Positions 8,481 to 20,846 of a DNA stretch of 64,000 bases are shown here, in pieces. A program made the translations under genes and the position numbers. Numbering within the stretch: position 1 is the stretch's first letter; every line of letters begins with the position of its first letter. The notes under the pieces are model-generated. The model did no database searches and was not told where the DNA came from. It worked only from the letters and a program-made list of their open reading frames with translations. The DNA lies in NCBI GenBank assembly GCA_020725265.1, contig DYFK01000004.1:26460-90459 (forward strand). The letters run 5' to 3'. Source of the DNA: Hydrogenophilus sp. GTDB lineage: Bacteria; Pseudomonadota; Gammaproteobacteria; Burkholderiales; Thiobacillaceae.

Positions 8481-9801
8481 GATGAGGCGTCGGAGGGAAA
8501 CCGGAATTTGTCGCGGGCGCGGCGCGGAGTCGGGATGCGTGCAGGGCCATGACCTCGGCGACGGTGTGGAAGGAACCGAAGGCGAGGATTGTATCAGCCG
8601 GTTCCGCCTGCCGGCACGCGTTCATCCATGCCGTCGGGACATCTTCGTGACAGGCGTGCGGCAAGCCGAGCCGGGCCAGTCGCGCGGCCAGTTCGGTGGC
8701 CGGCAGTCCGCGCGCGCCGGACAGGCCGGCCAGATGCCAGAAATCGATCCGCCCGGCCACCGCTTCAACCACGCGTTCGACATCCTTGTCGGCCAGCATC
8801 GCGAATACCGCGACGATCCGCCCGGTGGGCGGGAGGTCGGCCAGATTGGCCGCCAGCGCGCGCGCGGCGTGTGGATTGTGGGCAACGTCGAGCACCCGCA
8901 GCGGCGCTTGGCCGATGACCTGGAAACGGCCGGGCTGGCGGGCGCTGGCCAAGCCGGCGCGCAGCGCGGTCATGCTCACCGGCAGACGGTCGCGCAGGCT
9001 CCAGAGCGCGGCGATGGCGCTGGCGGCGTTGCCGAACTGATGGGCGCCGGCCATGGCCGGCCGGGGCAGCGCGGGGAAACGGGCATCAGCGACCTGGCAG
9101 ACCCAGCCATCGTCATCCGGCCGATAGCGGATCTCGTGGTCGATCCGCAAAACGAGCGCGCCCAGTCTAACGGCGTGTTCGAGCAGGCTGGCGGGTGGAT
9201 GCGGATCGCCGCAGATAGCCGGCCGGCCGGCGCGAAAAATCCCGGCTTTTTCGTAGCCGATGGCCTCGCGGGTATCACCGAGAAATTGCTGATGATCGAG
9301 ATCGACGCTGGCGACCACCGCGCAATCGGCATCCCAGACATTGACGGCGTCCAGGCGTCCTCCCATGCCGACTTCCAGCACCACGACATCGGGCCGCGCG
9401 CGCTGGAACAACCACATCGCCGCCAGCGTGCCCTGCTCGAAATAGGTCAGCGCGATTTCGCCACCGGGGCCGAGCCGGGCGTTCTCGACCTCGTCCAGCG
9501 CCGCCACCAGTTCGGCATCCGGGCATTCCGCGCCATCGATGCGCACGCGCTCGTTGTAGCGCAGCAGGTGCGGCGAGCCGTAGCAGCCGACCCGATAGCC
9601 GGCGGCGATCAGCACGGCTTCCAGATAAGCGCAGACCGACCCCTTGCCGTTGGTGCCTCCGACCACGATGACCGGGAAAGCCGGCGTCAGCCCGAGTCGG
9701 TCGCGCACCGCCGCGACCCGGTCGAGACCGAGCACGATGGCTTCGCGATTGCGCTGTTCGAGCCGGTCCAGCCAGGCCGCGAGCGGTTCCGGCGCGGTCA
9801 C
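8473..9801 (-). CDS. folC: Folylpolyglutamate synthase / dihydrofolate synthase
   Basis: Mur-ligase-family enzyme that adds glutamate to dihydropteroate and to folates. The P-loop GGTNGKGSVCAYLEA is near residue 50, and later family motifs include SPHLLRYNERVRIDG, YFEQGTLAAM and VLDVAHNPHAARAL. The start is taken at GTG 9801, 8 nt after the accD stop, giving about 442 aa, close to the family norm. The frame is open much further upstream, but that region is antisense-free accD coding sequence in another frame. No strong Shine-Dalgarno is visible, so the exact start is uncertain. Confidence 0.94.
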   Translation of the reverse strand: MTAPEPLAAWLDRLEQRNREAIVLGLDRVAAVRDRLGLTPAFPVIVVGGTNGKGSVCAYLEAVLIAAGYRVGCYGSPHLLRYNERVRIDGAECPDAELVAALDEVENARLGPGGEIALTYFEQGTLAAMWLFQRARPDVVVLEVGMGGRLDAVNVWDADCAVVASVDLDHQQFLGDTREAIGYEKAGIFRAGRPAICGDPHPPASLLEHAVRLGALVLRIDHEIRYRPDDDGWVCQVADARFPALPRPAMAGAHQFGNAASAIAALWSLRDRLPVSMTALRAGLASARQPGRFQVIGQAPLRVLDVAHNPHAARALAANLADLPPTGRIVAVFAMLADKDVERVVEAVAGRIDFWHLAGLSGARGLPATELAARLARLGLPHACHEDVPTAWMNACRQAEPADTILAFGSFHTVAEVMALHASRLRAAPATNSGFPPTPHHG

Positions 9802-9809
9802 GGAAGCGG

Positions 9810-10667
9810 TCAGGCCGCCTTGTTCATCAACTGCGCGCACAACCGCGCCAGCGTCGCCTTCATCTCGCGGCGGTCGACGATCAGATCGATGGCGCCATGT
9901 TCGAGCAGGAATTCGGAGCGCTGGAATCCTTCCGGCAGGGTCTCGCGCACGGTCTGTTCGATCACGCGCGGGCCGGCGAAACCGATCAGGGCCTTGGGCT
10001 CGGCGACGATGATGTCGCCGAGCATGGCGAAGCTGGCGGATACGCCACCCATGGTCGGATCGGTCAGCACCGAGATGAACGGCACCCGGTTGGCGGACAG
10101 ATGCGTCAGCGCCGCCGAGGTCTTGGCCATCTGCATCAGCGAGGTCAGGCCCTCCTGCATGCGCGCGCCGCCGCTGGCGGAAAAACAGACGAACGGCTTC
10201 TTGCCGCGGATCGAAGCCTCGACCCCGCGCACGAAACGCTCGCCGACCACCGAGCCCATGGAACCGCCCATGTAACGGAACTCGAACGCGGCCGCCGTCA
10301 TCGGTTGGCCGAGTACCTGCCCTTCCATGACCACCAGCGCGTCCTGCTCGCCGGTATCCCGGCCGGCGTCGGCCAGGCGATCGGTATAGCGGCGGCTGTC
10401 CTTGAACTTGAGGAAATCCATGGGCAGAACGTTGGCGCCGATTTCGTTGCGGCCATCGGCGTCGAGCAGCAGATCGAGCCGCTTGCGGGCGCCGACGCGA
10501 TGATGGTGGCCGCAATGTGGACAAACGTGCTGGTTGCTTTCGAGGTCGGCCGCGTAGAGCACGGCGTCGCAACTCGGGCATTTGCTCCACAGTCCCTCGG
10601 GCACGACTTTCTTGGCCGATTCGCGGCGCTGAATCTTGGGCGGAATGAGTTTCTGGAACCAGCTCAT
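9810..10667 (-). CDS. accD: Acetyl-CoA carboxylase carboxyltransferase, beta subunit
   Basis: 285-aa beta subunit of the carboxyltransferase that makes malonyl-CoA for fatty-acid synthesis. It starts [12 protein letters not shown], with AAGGAAG upstream. An N-terminal zinc ribbon has CPSC and CPHC pairs (about residues 29-51). The crotonase-like carboxyltransferase core contains [11 protein letters not shown] and [16 protein letters not shown]. It sits 10 nt after trpA, as in many proteobacteria, and is followed by folC. Confidence 0.97.
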   Translation of the reverse strand: MSWFQKLIPPKIQRRESAKKVVPEGLWSKCPSCDAVLYAADLESNQHVCPHCGHHHRVGARKRLDLLLDADGRNEIGANVLPMDFLKFKDSRRYTDRLADAGRDTGEQDALVVMEGQVLGQPMTAAAFEFRYMGGSMGSVVGERFVRGVEASIRGKKPFVCFSASGGARMQEGLTSLMQMAKTSAALTHLSANRVPFISVLTDPTMGGVSASFAMLGDIIVAEPKALIGFAGPRVIEQTVRETLPEGFQRSEFLLEHGAIDLIVDRREMKATLARLCAQLMNKAA

Positions 10668-10677
10668 GATCGCTTCC

Positions 10678-11475
10678 TTATCGGTCCAGGGCGGCGCGTA
10701 CGCCGGCCACGAAATTCCTGACGTTGTCGAGCATCGACTCGGGCGCGGATTGCTCGATTTCGCGCACGATGCGGCTGCCGATGACGACGGCGTCGGCCAC
10801 GTCGGCAACCTTGCGCGCGGTCTCGGCGTCACTGATGCCGAAACCGACCCCGACCGGCAGGCCGGCACTGGCGCGGATCATGCCGACCCGCGCGGCCACC
10901 TCGTCCAGATCCAGGTTGGCGGCGCCGGTGACGCCCTTGAGCGAGACGTAATAGACGAAACCACGCGCCTGCCGGGTGATCGCGGCGACCCGCGCCTCCG
11001 GCGTGGTCGGCGCCAGCAGGTAGATGTTGTCCAGCCCGGCCGCCGCGCATCGGGCGGCGAACTCGTCCGATTCCTCGGGCGGGTAATCGACGGTCAGCAC
11101 GCCATCAACCCCGGCCGCCTTTGCGGCGGCGCAGAAGGCGTCCCAGCCCATCGCCTCGATCGGATTGGCGTAGCCCATCAGCACCACCGGAGTGGTCGCG
11201 TCGGTTTGGCGGAATTCGGCGGTCATCGCCAGCACATCCTTGAGGCCGACTCGGTGCTTCAGCGCCCGTTCCGAACTGCGCTGAATGGTTGGGCCATCGG
11301 CCATCGGATCGGAAAACGGCACGCCCAGTTCGAGGATGTCGGCGCCACCGGCAACCAGCGCGCGCATCAGCGGCACGGTCCGGTCCGGCGCCGGATCGCC
11401 GGCGGTGATGAATGGAATCAGGGCCTTGCGGTTGGCCGACTTGAGCGTGGAGAAAGTGGAAGCGATACGCGACAT
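10678..11475 (-). CDS. trpA: Tryptophan synthase, alpha subunit
   Basis: TIM-barrel subunit that cleaves indole-3-glycerol phosphate to indole and glyceraldehyde 3-phosphate. Catalytic Glu and Asp lie in [18 protein letters not shown], and the phosphate-binding segment GVGFGISD is near the C terminus. The start is ATG 11475 (MSRIASTF), which follows the trpB stop by one base, giving 265 aa as is usual. A seven-codon upstream extension inside trpB was not used. Confidence 0.96.
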   Translation of the reverse strand: MSRIASTFSTLKSANRKALIPFITAGDPAPDRTVPLMRALVAGGADILELGVPFSDPMADGPTIQRSSERALKHRVGLKDVLAMTAEFRQTDATTPVVLMGYANPIEAMGWDAFCAAAKAAGVDGVLTVDYPPEESDEFAARCAAAGLDNIYLLAPTTPEARVAAITRQARGFVYYVSLKGVTGAANLDLDEVAARVGMIRASAGLPVGVGFGISDAETARKVADVADAVVIGSRIVREIEQSAPESMLDNVRNFVAGVRAALDR

Positions 11476-11476
11476 G

Positions 11477-12662
<1,186 letters not shown>

Positions 12663-12688
<26 letters not shown>

Positions 12689-13295
12689 GCTGAACTTCCT
12701 TCATGAATTCGGCGATTTTCGCGGCATCCTTGATGCCCTTGGCGGCCTCGACACCGCTGGATACATCGACCGCCCAAGGCCGCGTCACGCGGATCGCCTC
12801 GCCGACATTGGCGGCGGTCAGGCCACCGGCCAGGACGATCGGGCACGGCATGCCGGCGGGGATCAGGCGCCAGTCGAAACGCTCACCGGTGCCGCCGTGC
12901 GCGGCCTCGCTCCAGGCATCGAGCAGTAGACCGCGGGCGTCGGCATGGCGGGTGGCGGATTGTAGCAAATCGACCCCGGGCCTCACCCGCAACGCTTTCA
13001 GATAGGGTACGCCGAAGCTTCGGCAGAATTCCGGGGATTCCTCGCCGTGGAATTGCAAGCAGTCGGGCCGAACCTGGCGCACCACGGCTTCGACCGCGGC
13101 CGGCTCCGGATTGACGAACAGGGCGACGGTGCCGACGAAGGGCGGCAGCACGCGCGCGATGGCGGCGGCCTGTTCGAGCTGGACATGGCGGGGGCTGGCC
13201 GGATGGAACACCAGGCCGATGGCGGCGGCGCCGGCGTGGGCGGCGGCCAGGGCATCCCCGATACGGGTGATGCCACAGATCTTGACTCGGGTCAT
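12663..13295 (-). CDS. trpF: Phosphoribosylanthranilate isomerase
   Basis: 210-aa TIM-barrel enzyme of tryptophan synthesis (Amadori rearrangement of phosphoribosylanthranilate). It opens with [20 protein letters not shown], whose Cys is the general base. LQFHGEE and the phosphate-binding C-terminal segment AVDVSSGVE are also present. It overlaps truA by 4 nt upstream and trpB by 26 nt downstream. The stand-alone form, not fused to trpC, matches pseudomonads and betaproteobacteria. Confidence 0.96.
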
Positions 13296-14107
13296 GACGG
13301 ATCGGAATTTCCGGAAAAGTGGGAAATGAACGGAAAGTGGCCACCATCCTCGGGCAACGCGTGGCGGGGAGCATAACGGACGCCGGTCAGGTACAAACCG
13401 TCGGCGGCGAAGGTCGCGGCGGCGCGGGCGCGATCACGCGCGGCCAGCACCTCGGCCAGCCAGTCCGGCGGGCGGCGGCCGAGGCCAACCCAGACCAGGG
13501 CGCCGACCATGTTGCGGATCTGATGGTGCAGGAAAGCGTTCGCGCGGAATTCGAAGATCAGCAGGTGGCCATGGCGACGAACCCTGGCCGCGCGCAGTTC
13601 GCGCACTGGCGTCTTCGCCTGGCATTCGGCGGCGCGGAACGCCGAGAAATCATGCGTGCCAAGCAGGTATCGGGCAGCGGCGGCCATGGCCTCCACGTCC
13701 AGTTCACCATGCAGCCAGCCGACGCGCCCAGCCATCAGCGCGGGGCGCACCGGGTGGTTGTGCAGCAAATAGTGGTAGGTCCGCTCCAGCGCGCCGAAGC
13801 GGGCATGGAAATCCGCCTCGACCTTGCGCGCCCAGAGTACCGCGACGCCATCCGGCAACGCGCTGTTGACGCCGCGCACCCAGGCCTGTTCGGGGCGGAC
13901 GGATTCCGCGTCGAAATGCACGACCTGGGCGGTGGCGTGCACGCCGGCATCGGTGCGACCGGCGCAGATGGTTCTGACCGGCGCGCCATGAACGCGCGCC
14001 AGCGCGGCTTCCAGATGGTCCTGGACGGTGACGCCGCCGGGCTGGGTCTGCCAGCCCCGGAACACCCGACCATCGTATTCCAGACCGAGCGCTATGCGTT
14101 CGGCCAT
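13292..14107 (-). CDS. truA: tRNA pseudouridine(38-40) synthase TruA
   Basis: 271-aa enzyme that makes pseudouridine at positions 38-40 of the tRNA anticodon arm. The catalytic aspartate is in CAGRTDAGVHA, and the N-terminal LGLEYDGRVFRGWQTQP and C-terminal FLHHQIRNMVGALVWVG are characteristic. It overlaps the membrane-protein gene upstream by 16 nt and trpF downstream by 4 nt, which indicates tight translational coupling. Confidence 0.96.
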   Translation of the reverse strand: MAERIALGLEYDGRVFRGWQTQPGGVTVQDHLEAALARVHGAPVRTICAGRTDAGVHATAQVVHFDAESVRPEQAWVRGVNSALPDGVAVLWARKVEADFHARFGALERTYHYLLHNHPVRPALMAGRVGWLHGELDVEAMAAAARYLLGTHDFSAFRAAECQAKTPVRELRAARVRRHGHLLIFEFRANAFLHHQIRNMVGALVWVGLGRRPPDWLAEVLAARDRARAAATFAADGLYLTGVRYAPRHALPEDGGHFPFISHFSGNSDPS

Positions 14108-14760
14108 GATCCGGCGAACAACAACAGCACGGCAAGCAGGGCCGTCCCGAGCACCAGCGTGTCCACGACGCCGGCACGATGGTCGACCAGTCGGATGCTG
14201 GTCGGCAAACCAGGATCAGGCGGAGCCTCGGACAGGCGTCGGAGATTGCCGGTCCCGCGCTCCAGTCTCTCGATCGCGCGCAACGTGAGGCCAAGCCGCA
14301 ATGCCAGCCGGTCCGGAGACAAACCGATGCGGGCCAGCGGCCGGGCCAGCGCGTACAGACCCGTCAGCAGAGATTCCCCGGCCAAGGACAGCACCAGGAT
14401 ATCCAGCCATGCCAGCATGATCAGCAATCGAAAGGCTTGCCCGGCGCCATGCGTCAGGCCTTCCCGGCTTGGCGACCACTCGCCGGCCGACGCCAGCAAG
14501 GCTTCGCCGGGCAGGTTGTAGGCATAGCCGAGCACCAGTATTCCCAGCAGCCAGCGCATGCGCCAGATCAGGACGTGTGGAGAGCGGCGCATGGCCAGCA
14601 ATATGAACAGGGCGGACACCGCGAGCACGATCAGCATGAAAAATGGCAGCCCCGGAATCGCCAGGGCTGCCATCAGGTAGAGAACGATACGACTGGCCGG
14701 GTGCAACACCGCTCGCGCGTCTCGCGCCCGGCACCGCCGATCCGTGTCCGGATCAGCCAA
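14092..14760 (-). CDS. CbiQ/EcfT-like transmembrane protein
   Basis: 222-aa hydrophobic protein with about five membrane helices (near residues 25-42, 45-60, 70-87, 108-130, 195-215). The cytoplasmic loop carries an RPLARIGLSPDRLALRLGLT segment that resembles the A-helix coupling motif of energy-coupling-factor (ECF) T components. In ECF vitamin or metal transporters the T protein joins two ATPases and a substrate-binding S protein, but none of these is nearby, so its partners are unknown. It overlaps fimV by 8 nt and truA by 16 nt. The family call is from pattern recognition and is moderately sure. Confidence 0.65.
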   Translation of the reverse strand: MADPDTDRRCRARDARAVLHPASRIVLYLMAALAIPGLPFFMLIVLAVSALFILLAMRRSPHVLIWRMRWLLGILVLGYAYNLPGEALLASAGEWSPSREGLTHGAGQAFRLLIMLAWLDILVLSLAGESLLTGLYALARPLARIGLSPDRLALRLGLTLRAIERLERGTGNLRRLSEAPPDPGLPTSIRLVDHRAGVVDTLVLGTALLAVLLLFAGSWPNA

Positions 14761-17491
14761 CCTCGGCCATCAGCTTGTCGGCCTCGGCCTTTTGATCGGC
14801 GTCTCCCTCGTCGACCACTTCCTGGAGGATTTCGCGGGCGCCTTCGCGATCACCCATTTCCAGATAGGCCCGGGCCAGATCCAGCTTGGTGTTGACCTCC
14901 TCGCGCATCGATTGGTCCAGAACCGGCGCCTCGATCTCCTCCATCGGGGCTTCGGCGGGCGCGGCCACCTCCACGAACTCCTCCACCGGCATGGCTTCGA
15001 TCTCGACCGGGGCCGCGTCGAACTCGAACGCGGTTTCCAGCGCATCGGACGGAATCTCGGTCTCGGCGGGCGCTTCGACCGGCATCTCGGGCGACGTCTC
15101 GGTGAACGCCGTCATGTCGAAATCGGTAGCCTCCTCCATGACCTCGCCGACCGGCTCGGCCGTTTCCCCGATTTCCTCCCGAAGCTCCAGGTCGATGCCA
15201 TCGAGATCGAGCCTGGGTGGCGTCGAACCGACGGTATCGGCCGGAAAATCGAGGTCGGGCAGATCAAGGCCCCCGGCGGCTTCCTCGACGACCGGGGTCG
15301 CCTCGGTCTCGCCTGCCTCGGTGACGTCGAAGGTGGGCAGGGATGCCCCGGTCTCTTCCGGTTCCCGCGCGGGCGCCGGGCCGGCCTCCGGCTCGGTCGC
15401 CGTGAACAGCGTGTCGGCGTCGAATTCGAGGATGCTGTCGTCATCGGCCATCGTCGGCTCGGGTTCCGTCATTTCGATGGCCACGGGCTCGGGTTCCGGC
15501 GCCTGGTCGAACTCCAGGCCCTGCCCGGACTCGGCCTCAAGCATGGCGGCCTCCTCGGTCGGCGCGGGTTCCGGTTCAACCGGCGCGCTCTCGAACGCGA
15601 GTGGTTCAGGTTCGGAGGCAGCGGCAGTGGCAGCGGCAGCGGCAGCGGCCGCCACGATTCCCGCGGCGACCGGCGCGGCCGACGCCTCTTCCTGGGCCCG
15701 GTACAGCGGGTTGTCCGGATCGATCGATCGTCCCATCTCCGCTGCGCGCGACCAGATCGGAGTGTTCTGTCCGCCCAGTCCGGCGTACAGCTCGCTAGCG
15801 GTGGTCTCGAACACCGTGGTGTCCTTGCGGGCGGCGTAGATTTCCAGGAGCTTGAGCGCGATCTCGTGCCGGTTGGGATCCTTGGCCAGCGCTTCCTTGA
15901 GGATTTCCTCGGCCTGGGCATCACGGCCGTAGGCCATGTAGACCTCGGCCTCGGCGATCGGATCAACCTCGTGGCTGTCGATCGCGCCCATGCCCAGGCG
16001 GCTGAAATCGGTCAGCAACATGCTGCCTTCCGTGCTGACGCCGGCGGCGGCGCCTGTCGACGGCGGTGGCGTGAAGACGGCGTTATTCTTGAATTCGCCG
16101 CCGGTCATGATGCTGTCCTCGAACTTGGTCAAGCCCTGGCGCCGGCGATTGCCCATCATCATCAGCCAGAGCAGCACCGACAACAGTACCGCCGCGATCA
16201 GGCCTCCGATGTAGATCGGGTTGCTGATGAAGGTGGACAGCCAACTCGACGAGTTGTCCTCGATCGGCGGAGGCAGATCGGTGGCCACCGGCGCGACCGG
16301 TGTCGCTGGCGCCGGCTGTTCGGTTGCCGGCGGCGGAGCCGGTGGCGTCTCCGGTTCCACCGCCGGCGCGGCGGCCGCCTCGGCGGCTTCCCGCGCCTTC
16401 ATGTCAAGCAGCGACTGCATGTCGCTGACGGTGCGTTCGAGCTGGCTGACCCGGTCCTGGGCTTCCTGGAGCGCGCGCGCCTTGGCGGCGAGCTCCTCCT
16501 CCATCATCTGGAGTTTTTCCAGCGTCTTGCCGTCGGGTTTGCCGGGCGTGCCGGCGGGCTCTCCCTTGGACAGCTTGAGTACGTCCCGGGAAGATGGCGC
16601 CGCTGCTGGCGTCTGCTCGACGCGCTTCTCGATACGCCCCGCGCTGGCGACATCATCCGGCCGCGCCGGCGCGGCCTCCGCCGCCATGCCGGCGACCTGA
16701 CCACGATAGGCATGCCATTCGGCGGCATGGCCGCGGATGACGCGCAGCGCCTCGGCCTGGGTATTGGCGGCGACCAGATCGGTTTCGGGAACGGCAAGCG
16801 CGCGCCCGCTGGCCATCCGGTTCATGTTGTTGCCCTGGAAGACACCGGGGTTGTTCTGATAGAGCGCGACCATCATCTGCTCGAGGCTGACCTCGGCCGG
16901 CTTGAGCTTGGCGGCGATGCCGCGCAGGGTCTCGCCGGAGCGGATCGGTCCATAGATTTTCGGCGTGGCCGGCGCGCCGGTTGTCCGGGCCCGGGTCGCG
17001 TCGGCGCGGCGCGGCGCGGATTCCGGCGCCGCGCCTTCGGAGCGTGCCAGTTCAGGCACGGCGACGGCGCGCGCGGGTTCGGCCTGGCGGAATTCGGCAG
17101 GCGGATCGAGCAACAGGGTGTATTCGCGGACCATGCGGCCCGAGCTCCAGTTCAGCTCGATCAGCACATCCAGGAAAGGTTCGGTGATCGCGGTAGCGGA
17201 GCTCAGCCGGATGACCGGTTTGCCGCCGCGATTCTGTTCGACCGAGAAATTGAGGTTACCGAGCGCGCCGGACCGATCCATGCGCGCCTGACGGTAGGCT
17301 TCGGCGCTGGCGAGACGGGCTTCGAGACTGGCAAGATCATCCTTGCCGACCGAGAGGAGTTCGATCTCGGCCCGCAGGGGCTGGCCAAGCGCGGACTGGA
17401 CGGTCAACTTGCCCAGTCCCGCGGCGCTGGCACTTCCCCAAGCCAACAGCAGCGCCCACATCAACCCACTGATTTTCATGGATTTATTCAT
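14753..17491 (-). CDS. fimV: FimV/HubP-family polar peptidoglycan-binding protein
   Basis: 912-aa bitopic membrane protein. A cleavable-type N-terminal signal (about residues 6-24) is followed by the FimV N-terminal beta domain GLGKLTVQSALGQPLRAEIE and a LysM-like peptidoglycan-binding segment beginning YGPIRSGETLRGIAAKLKP. A coiled coil near 300-350 precedes one membrane helix (about 420-442). The cytoplasmic part is very acidic with TPR-like repeats and an Ala run, ending in the FimV C-terminal motif (DLARAYLEMGDREGAREILQ). FimV organises the cell pole, type IV pili and, in some species, c-di-GMP or cAMP signalling. Its place between the asd paralogue and truA is conserved. Confidence 0.93.
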   Translation of the reverse strand: MNKSMKISGLMWALLLAWGSASAAGLGKLTVQSALGQPLRAEIELLSVGKDDLASLEARLASAEAYRQARMDRSGALGNLNFSVEQNRGGKPVIRLSSATAITEPFLDVLIELNWSSGRMVREYTLLLDPPAEFRQAEPARAVAVPELARSEGAAPESAPRRADATRARTTGAPATPKIYGPIRSGETLRGIAAKLKPAEVSLEQMMVALYQNNPGVFQGNNMNRMASGRALAVPETDLVAANTQAEALRVIRGHAAEWHAYRGQVAGMAAEAAPARPDDVASAGRIEKRVEQTPAAAPSSRDVLKLSKGEPAGTPGKPDGKTLEKLQMMEEELAAKARALQEAQDRVSQLERTVSDMQSLLDMKAREAAEAAAAPAVEPETPPAPPPATEQPAPATPVAPVATDLPPPIEDNSSSWLSTFISNPIYIGGLIAAVLLSVLLWLMMMGNRRRQGLTKFEDSIMTGGEFKNNAVFTPPPSTGAAAGVSTEGSMLLTDFSRLGMGAIDSHEVDPIAEAEVYMAYGRDAQAEEILKEALAKDPNRHEIALKLLEIYAARKDTTVFETTASELYAGLGGQNTPIWSRAAEMGRSIDPDNPLYRAQEEASAAPVAAGIVAAAAAAAATAAASEPEPLAFESAPVEPEPAPTEEAAMLEAESGQGLEFDQAPEPEPVAIEMTEPEPTMADDDSILEFDADTLFTATEPEAGPAPAREPEETGASLPTFDVTEAGETEATPVVEEAAGGLDLPDLDFPADTVGSTPPRLDLDGIDLELREEIGETAEPVGEVMEEATDFDMTAFTETSPEMPVEAPAETEIPSDALETAFEFDAAPVEIEAMPVEEFVEVAAPAEAPMEEIEAPVLDQSMREEVNTKLDLARAYLEMGDREGAREILQEVVDEGDADQKAEADKLMAEVG

Positions 17492-17606
17492 CGCTTCGCC
17501 TTTTGTCCTCTAACCCGCGTCAGATGGAAGAATGTCCCCGGGACGCCGAATCCATGGAATTTTCTGAAATTTCTCATGGGGTTAGGCGCATTTATTGAAG
17601 GGTTTC

Positions 17607-18551
17607 CTACGTTAGCACCGAATTCGCGGGCTTATCAATCCAATTTTCTACCGCCGAGACCATGCGCGCGGCCTCCAGCCCGGCGGGATCGAACACCAGC
17701 CAGACTCGGATGCCGTCGGCGTCGGCCCGAACCCGCCCGACGAATACGTCCGGGCTGTCCTGGGCATCGGTGGCGGGCGTGGGCGTGGCGGCCGGCAAAT
17801 CGGCTTCCATCAAGGTAATTCCGTCGCGCGCGCGCAGCGCGACGCGCGCGGCGTCGAGGTCGGCGGGCCGTCGGGTACGCGCGTGCAGCGCGACCGTGGC
17901 GCCATGAAATAGCGGTGACCAGATCAAGGTAAAGACAGGAGCCGGGCCGGCGACCAGATCGACGACCGCGCGCGCGAGACGGGTTTCGTCGTAGCCCGCG
18001 CGGCTGCCTGGATAGTCGGGGATCAGGTTGAACGCGACGCGCAGCGGGAAGATTTCCGGATCCGGCTCTTCCATGTTGAAAAGTCCGATCGTCTGGTTGG
18101 CGAGTTCCTCGACGGCCGCCTTACCGGCGACCGAGACCGGCAGGGTCGCGAAAGCGTCGACCGCCTCGATTTCGCAACAGCCAGCCAGGGCCCGCAGCAC
18201 CCTGGCGACCGCCTCGGCCGGAGCCGGGGGAATCTCGGAGGTGGCGAGCAACGGCATGGTCGGATATCGCGCCCGGAGATCGGTGACCAGCCGGTTCACA
18301 GCCGGCGCGCGCGAGGTCACCAGCACCGCCTGGGCTCGCTGGAAATCGAAATCGGCGGCCGCCAGTAACGGCCATTCGACGCCGGCGAAACTGACGATGC
18401 CCTCGGGCTCATCGAGCGTCAGGGGAAACAGCTCCCCGATCTGAATGTCGTTTTCGCCCAACCGGGCCAGGACCACTTCCCCGAGTGGCTCGTCGGCGCC
18501 CAGAACCGCCAGATCAAACCGGGAAACCACCGCGTCGCCGGACAACGCCAT
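17607..18551 (-). CDS. USG-1-like protein, aspartate-semialdehyde dehydrogenase paralogue
   Basis: 314-aa protein with the overall Asd fold. It begins FDLAVLGADEPLGEVVLARL (a degenerate NAD-binding strand) and has the C-terminal dimerisation-type segment. It lacks the GGNCT catalytic cysteine motif of true Asd, so it is probably not a dehydrogenase. Its ATG overlaps the asd TGA (TGATG), showing translational coupling. The asd - usg-like - fimV order is the usual one in pseudomonads and betaproteobacteria. The function of this family is unknown. The 115-bp gap between it and fimV shows no clear signal. Confidence 0.85.
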   Translation of the reverse strand: MALSGDAVVSRFDLAVLGADEPLGEVVLARLGENDIQIGELFPLTLDEPEGIVSFAGVEWPLLAAADFDFQRAQAVLVTSRAPAVNRLVTDLRARYPTMPLLATSEIPPAPAEAVARVLRALAGCCEIEAVDAFATLPVSVAGKAAVEELANQTIGLFNMEEPDPEIFPLRVAFNLIPDYPGSRAGYDETRLARAVVDLVAGPAPVFTLIWSPLFHGATVALHARTRRPADLDAARVALRARDGITLMEADLPAATPTPATDAQDSPDVFVGRVRADADGIRVWLVFDPAGLEAARMVSAVENWIDKPANSVLT

Positions 18552-19663
18552 CAACCTTCGAGCAGGATGCGCAGCATGCGGCGCAGCGGCTCGGCGGCGC
18601 CCCATAGGAGCTGGTCGCCGACCGTGAAGGCGGACAGGTACTCGGGGCCCATGTTGAGCTTGCGCATGCGGCCGACCGGTACGGTCAGGGTACCGGTGAC
18701 GGCGGCGGGGGTCAGTTGCTCCATGGTGATCTGGCGGTCGTTCGGCACCACCTTCACCCAGTTGTTGTGCGCGGCGATGATGCCGTGGATCTCGTCCAGC
18801 GGGACGTCCTTGGTCATCTTGATGGTGAGCGCCTGGGAATGGCAGCGCATGGCGCCGACGCGCACGCAGAGGCCATCGATGGGGACCGGGTTGTCGGAAC
18901 GGCCGAGGATCTTGTTGCACTCGACCTGGGCCTTCCACTCTTCCTTGGACTGGCCGGACGGCAGCTGCACGTCGATCCACGGAATCAGGCTGGCGGCCAG
19001 AGGCACCGGCCAGGCGTCGAGCGGATAGGTCTCGGAACGGATGAAGTCGGTCACCTTGCGGTCGATTTCCAGGATGGCGGAAGCCGGATCGGCGAGCAGG
19101 TGGTTGACCTCGCCATGCACGGCGCCCATCTGCTGGATCAGCTCGCGCATGTTGCGGGCGCCGGCGCCGGAGGCGGCCTGGTAGGTCATCGGCGAAATCC
19201 ACTCGATCAGACCCTTCTCGAACAGGCCGCCGATGGCCATCAGCATCAGCGACACCGTGCAGTTGCCGCCAACGTAGGTCTTGATGCCCTTGGCGATGCC
19301 GTCCTCGATCACGTTCTTGTTCACCGGATCGAGGATGATGATGGCGTCCTTCTCCATGCGCAGGGCGGAGGCGGCATCGATCCAGTAGCCCTTCCAGCCG
19401 GCGACCATCAGCTTCGGGTACACCTCCTTGGTGTAGTCACCGCCCTGGCAGGTGATGATGATGTCCATCGCCTTCAGTTCGTCGACGCTCATGGCGTCCT
19501 TCAAGGGCGGCACGTCCTTGCCGATGTCCGGACCCTTGCCACCGGGGTTGGAGGTGGTAAAGAACACCGGCTCGATGTGGTCGAAATCCTTTTCGTCCCG
19601 CATCCGGCCCATCAGGACCGAACCCACCATGCCACGCCAACCGATCAGACCTACTTTTTTCAT
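18551..19663 (-). CDS. asd: Aspartate-semialdehyde dehydrogenase
   Basis: 370-aa NADP-dependent enzyme of the aspartate pathway leading to lysine, threonine, methionine and diaminopimelate. It begins [18 protein letters not shown] with a GxxGxxG-type nucleotide loop. The catalytic cysteine is in [12 protein letters not shown] and the catalytic histidine in [10 protein letters not shown]. The start at 19663 has AGGAG 6 nt upstream; a longer open frame to 19723 would cross the heptad array and is not used. It is the long Gram-negative form, separated from leuB by a 77-nt heptad array. Confidence 0.97.
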   Translation of the reverse strand: MKKVGLIGWRGMVGSVLMGRMRDEKDFDHIEPVFFTTSNPGGKGPDIGKDVPPLKDAMSVDELKAMDIIITCQGGDYTKEVYPKLMVAGWKGYWIDAASALRMEKDAIIILDPVNKNVIEDGIAKGIKTYVGGNCTVSLMLMAIGGLFEKGLIEWISPMTYQAASGAGARNMRELIQQMGAVHGEVNHLLADPASAILEIDRKVTDFIRSETYPLDAWPVPLAASLIPWIDVQLPSGQSKEEWKAQVECNKILGRSDNPVPIDGLCVRVGAMRCHSQALTIKMTKDVPLDEIHGIIAAHNNWVKVVPNDRQITMEQLTPAAVTGTLTVPVGRMRKLNMGPEYLSAFTVGDQLLWGAAEPLRRMLRILLEG

Positions 19664-19677
19664 TTCAACTCCTGGAT

Positions 19678-19754
19678 AGTCGAGAGCCGAGAGTAGAGAG
19701 CCGAGAGATGGGGTGCCGTGCACTCTCCACTCTTAACTCTCCACTCTCGACTGA
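19678..19754. repeat. Heptad array, copy 2 (leuB-asd junction)
   Basis: Exactly eleven heptads in phase (77 nt). Four purine-rich words (agtcgag, agccgag, agtagag, agccgag) are followed by a core and then by complementary words such as ccactct, taactct, ccactct and cgactga. The outer seven bases pair perfectly and the inner words pair at about five of seven positions. It fills the space between the leuB stop (19761) and the asd Shine-Dalgarno, so the transcript would carry a hairpin between two co-transcribed genes. Several words are identical to those inside lpdA at 37844-37934. Confidence 0.8.
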
Positions 19755-19760
19755 GTTTCA

Positions 19761-20825
<1,065 letters not shown>

Positions 20826-20846
20826 TGGATTCCTTTCAGACTGGGA

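Noticed and set aside
8305-10275. Plus-strand open frame of 656 codons over folC and accD
   Set aside because: It is antisense to two well-supported genes. Its long run without stops is a by-product of high GC, and the translation is low-complexity Gly/Arg/Ala/His without any motif.
14744-17818. Plus-strand open frame of 1024 codons opposite fimV
   Set aside because: Antisense shadow of fimV; the FimV frame has signal peptide, LysM-like region, membrane helix and C-terminal motif, whereas this one has none.
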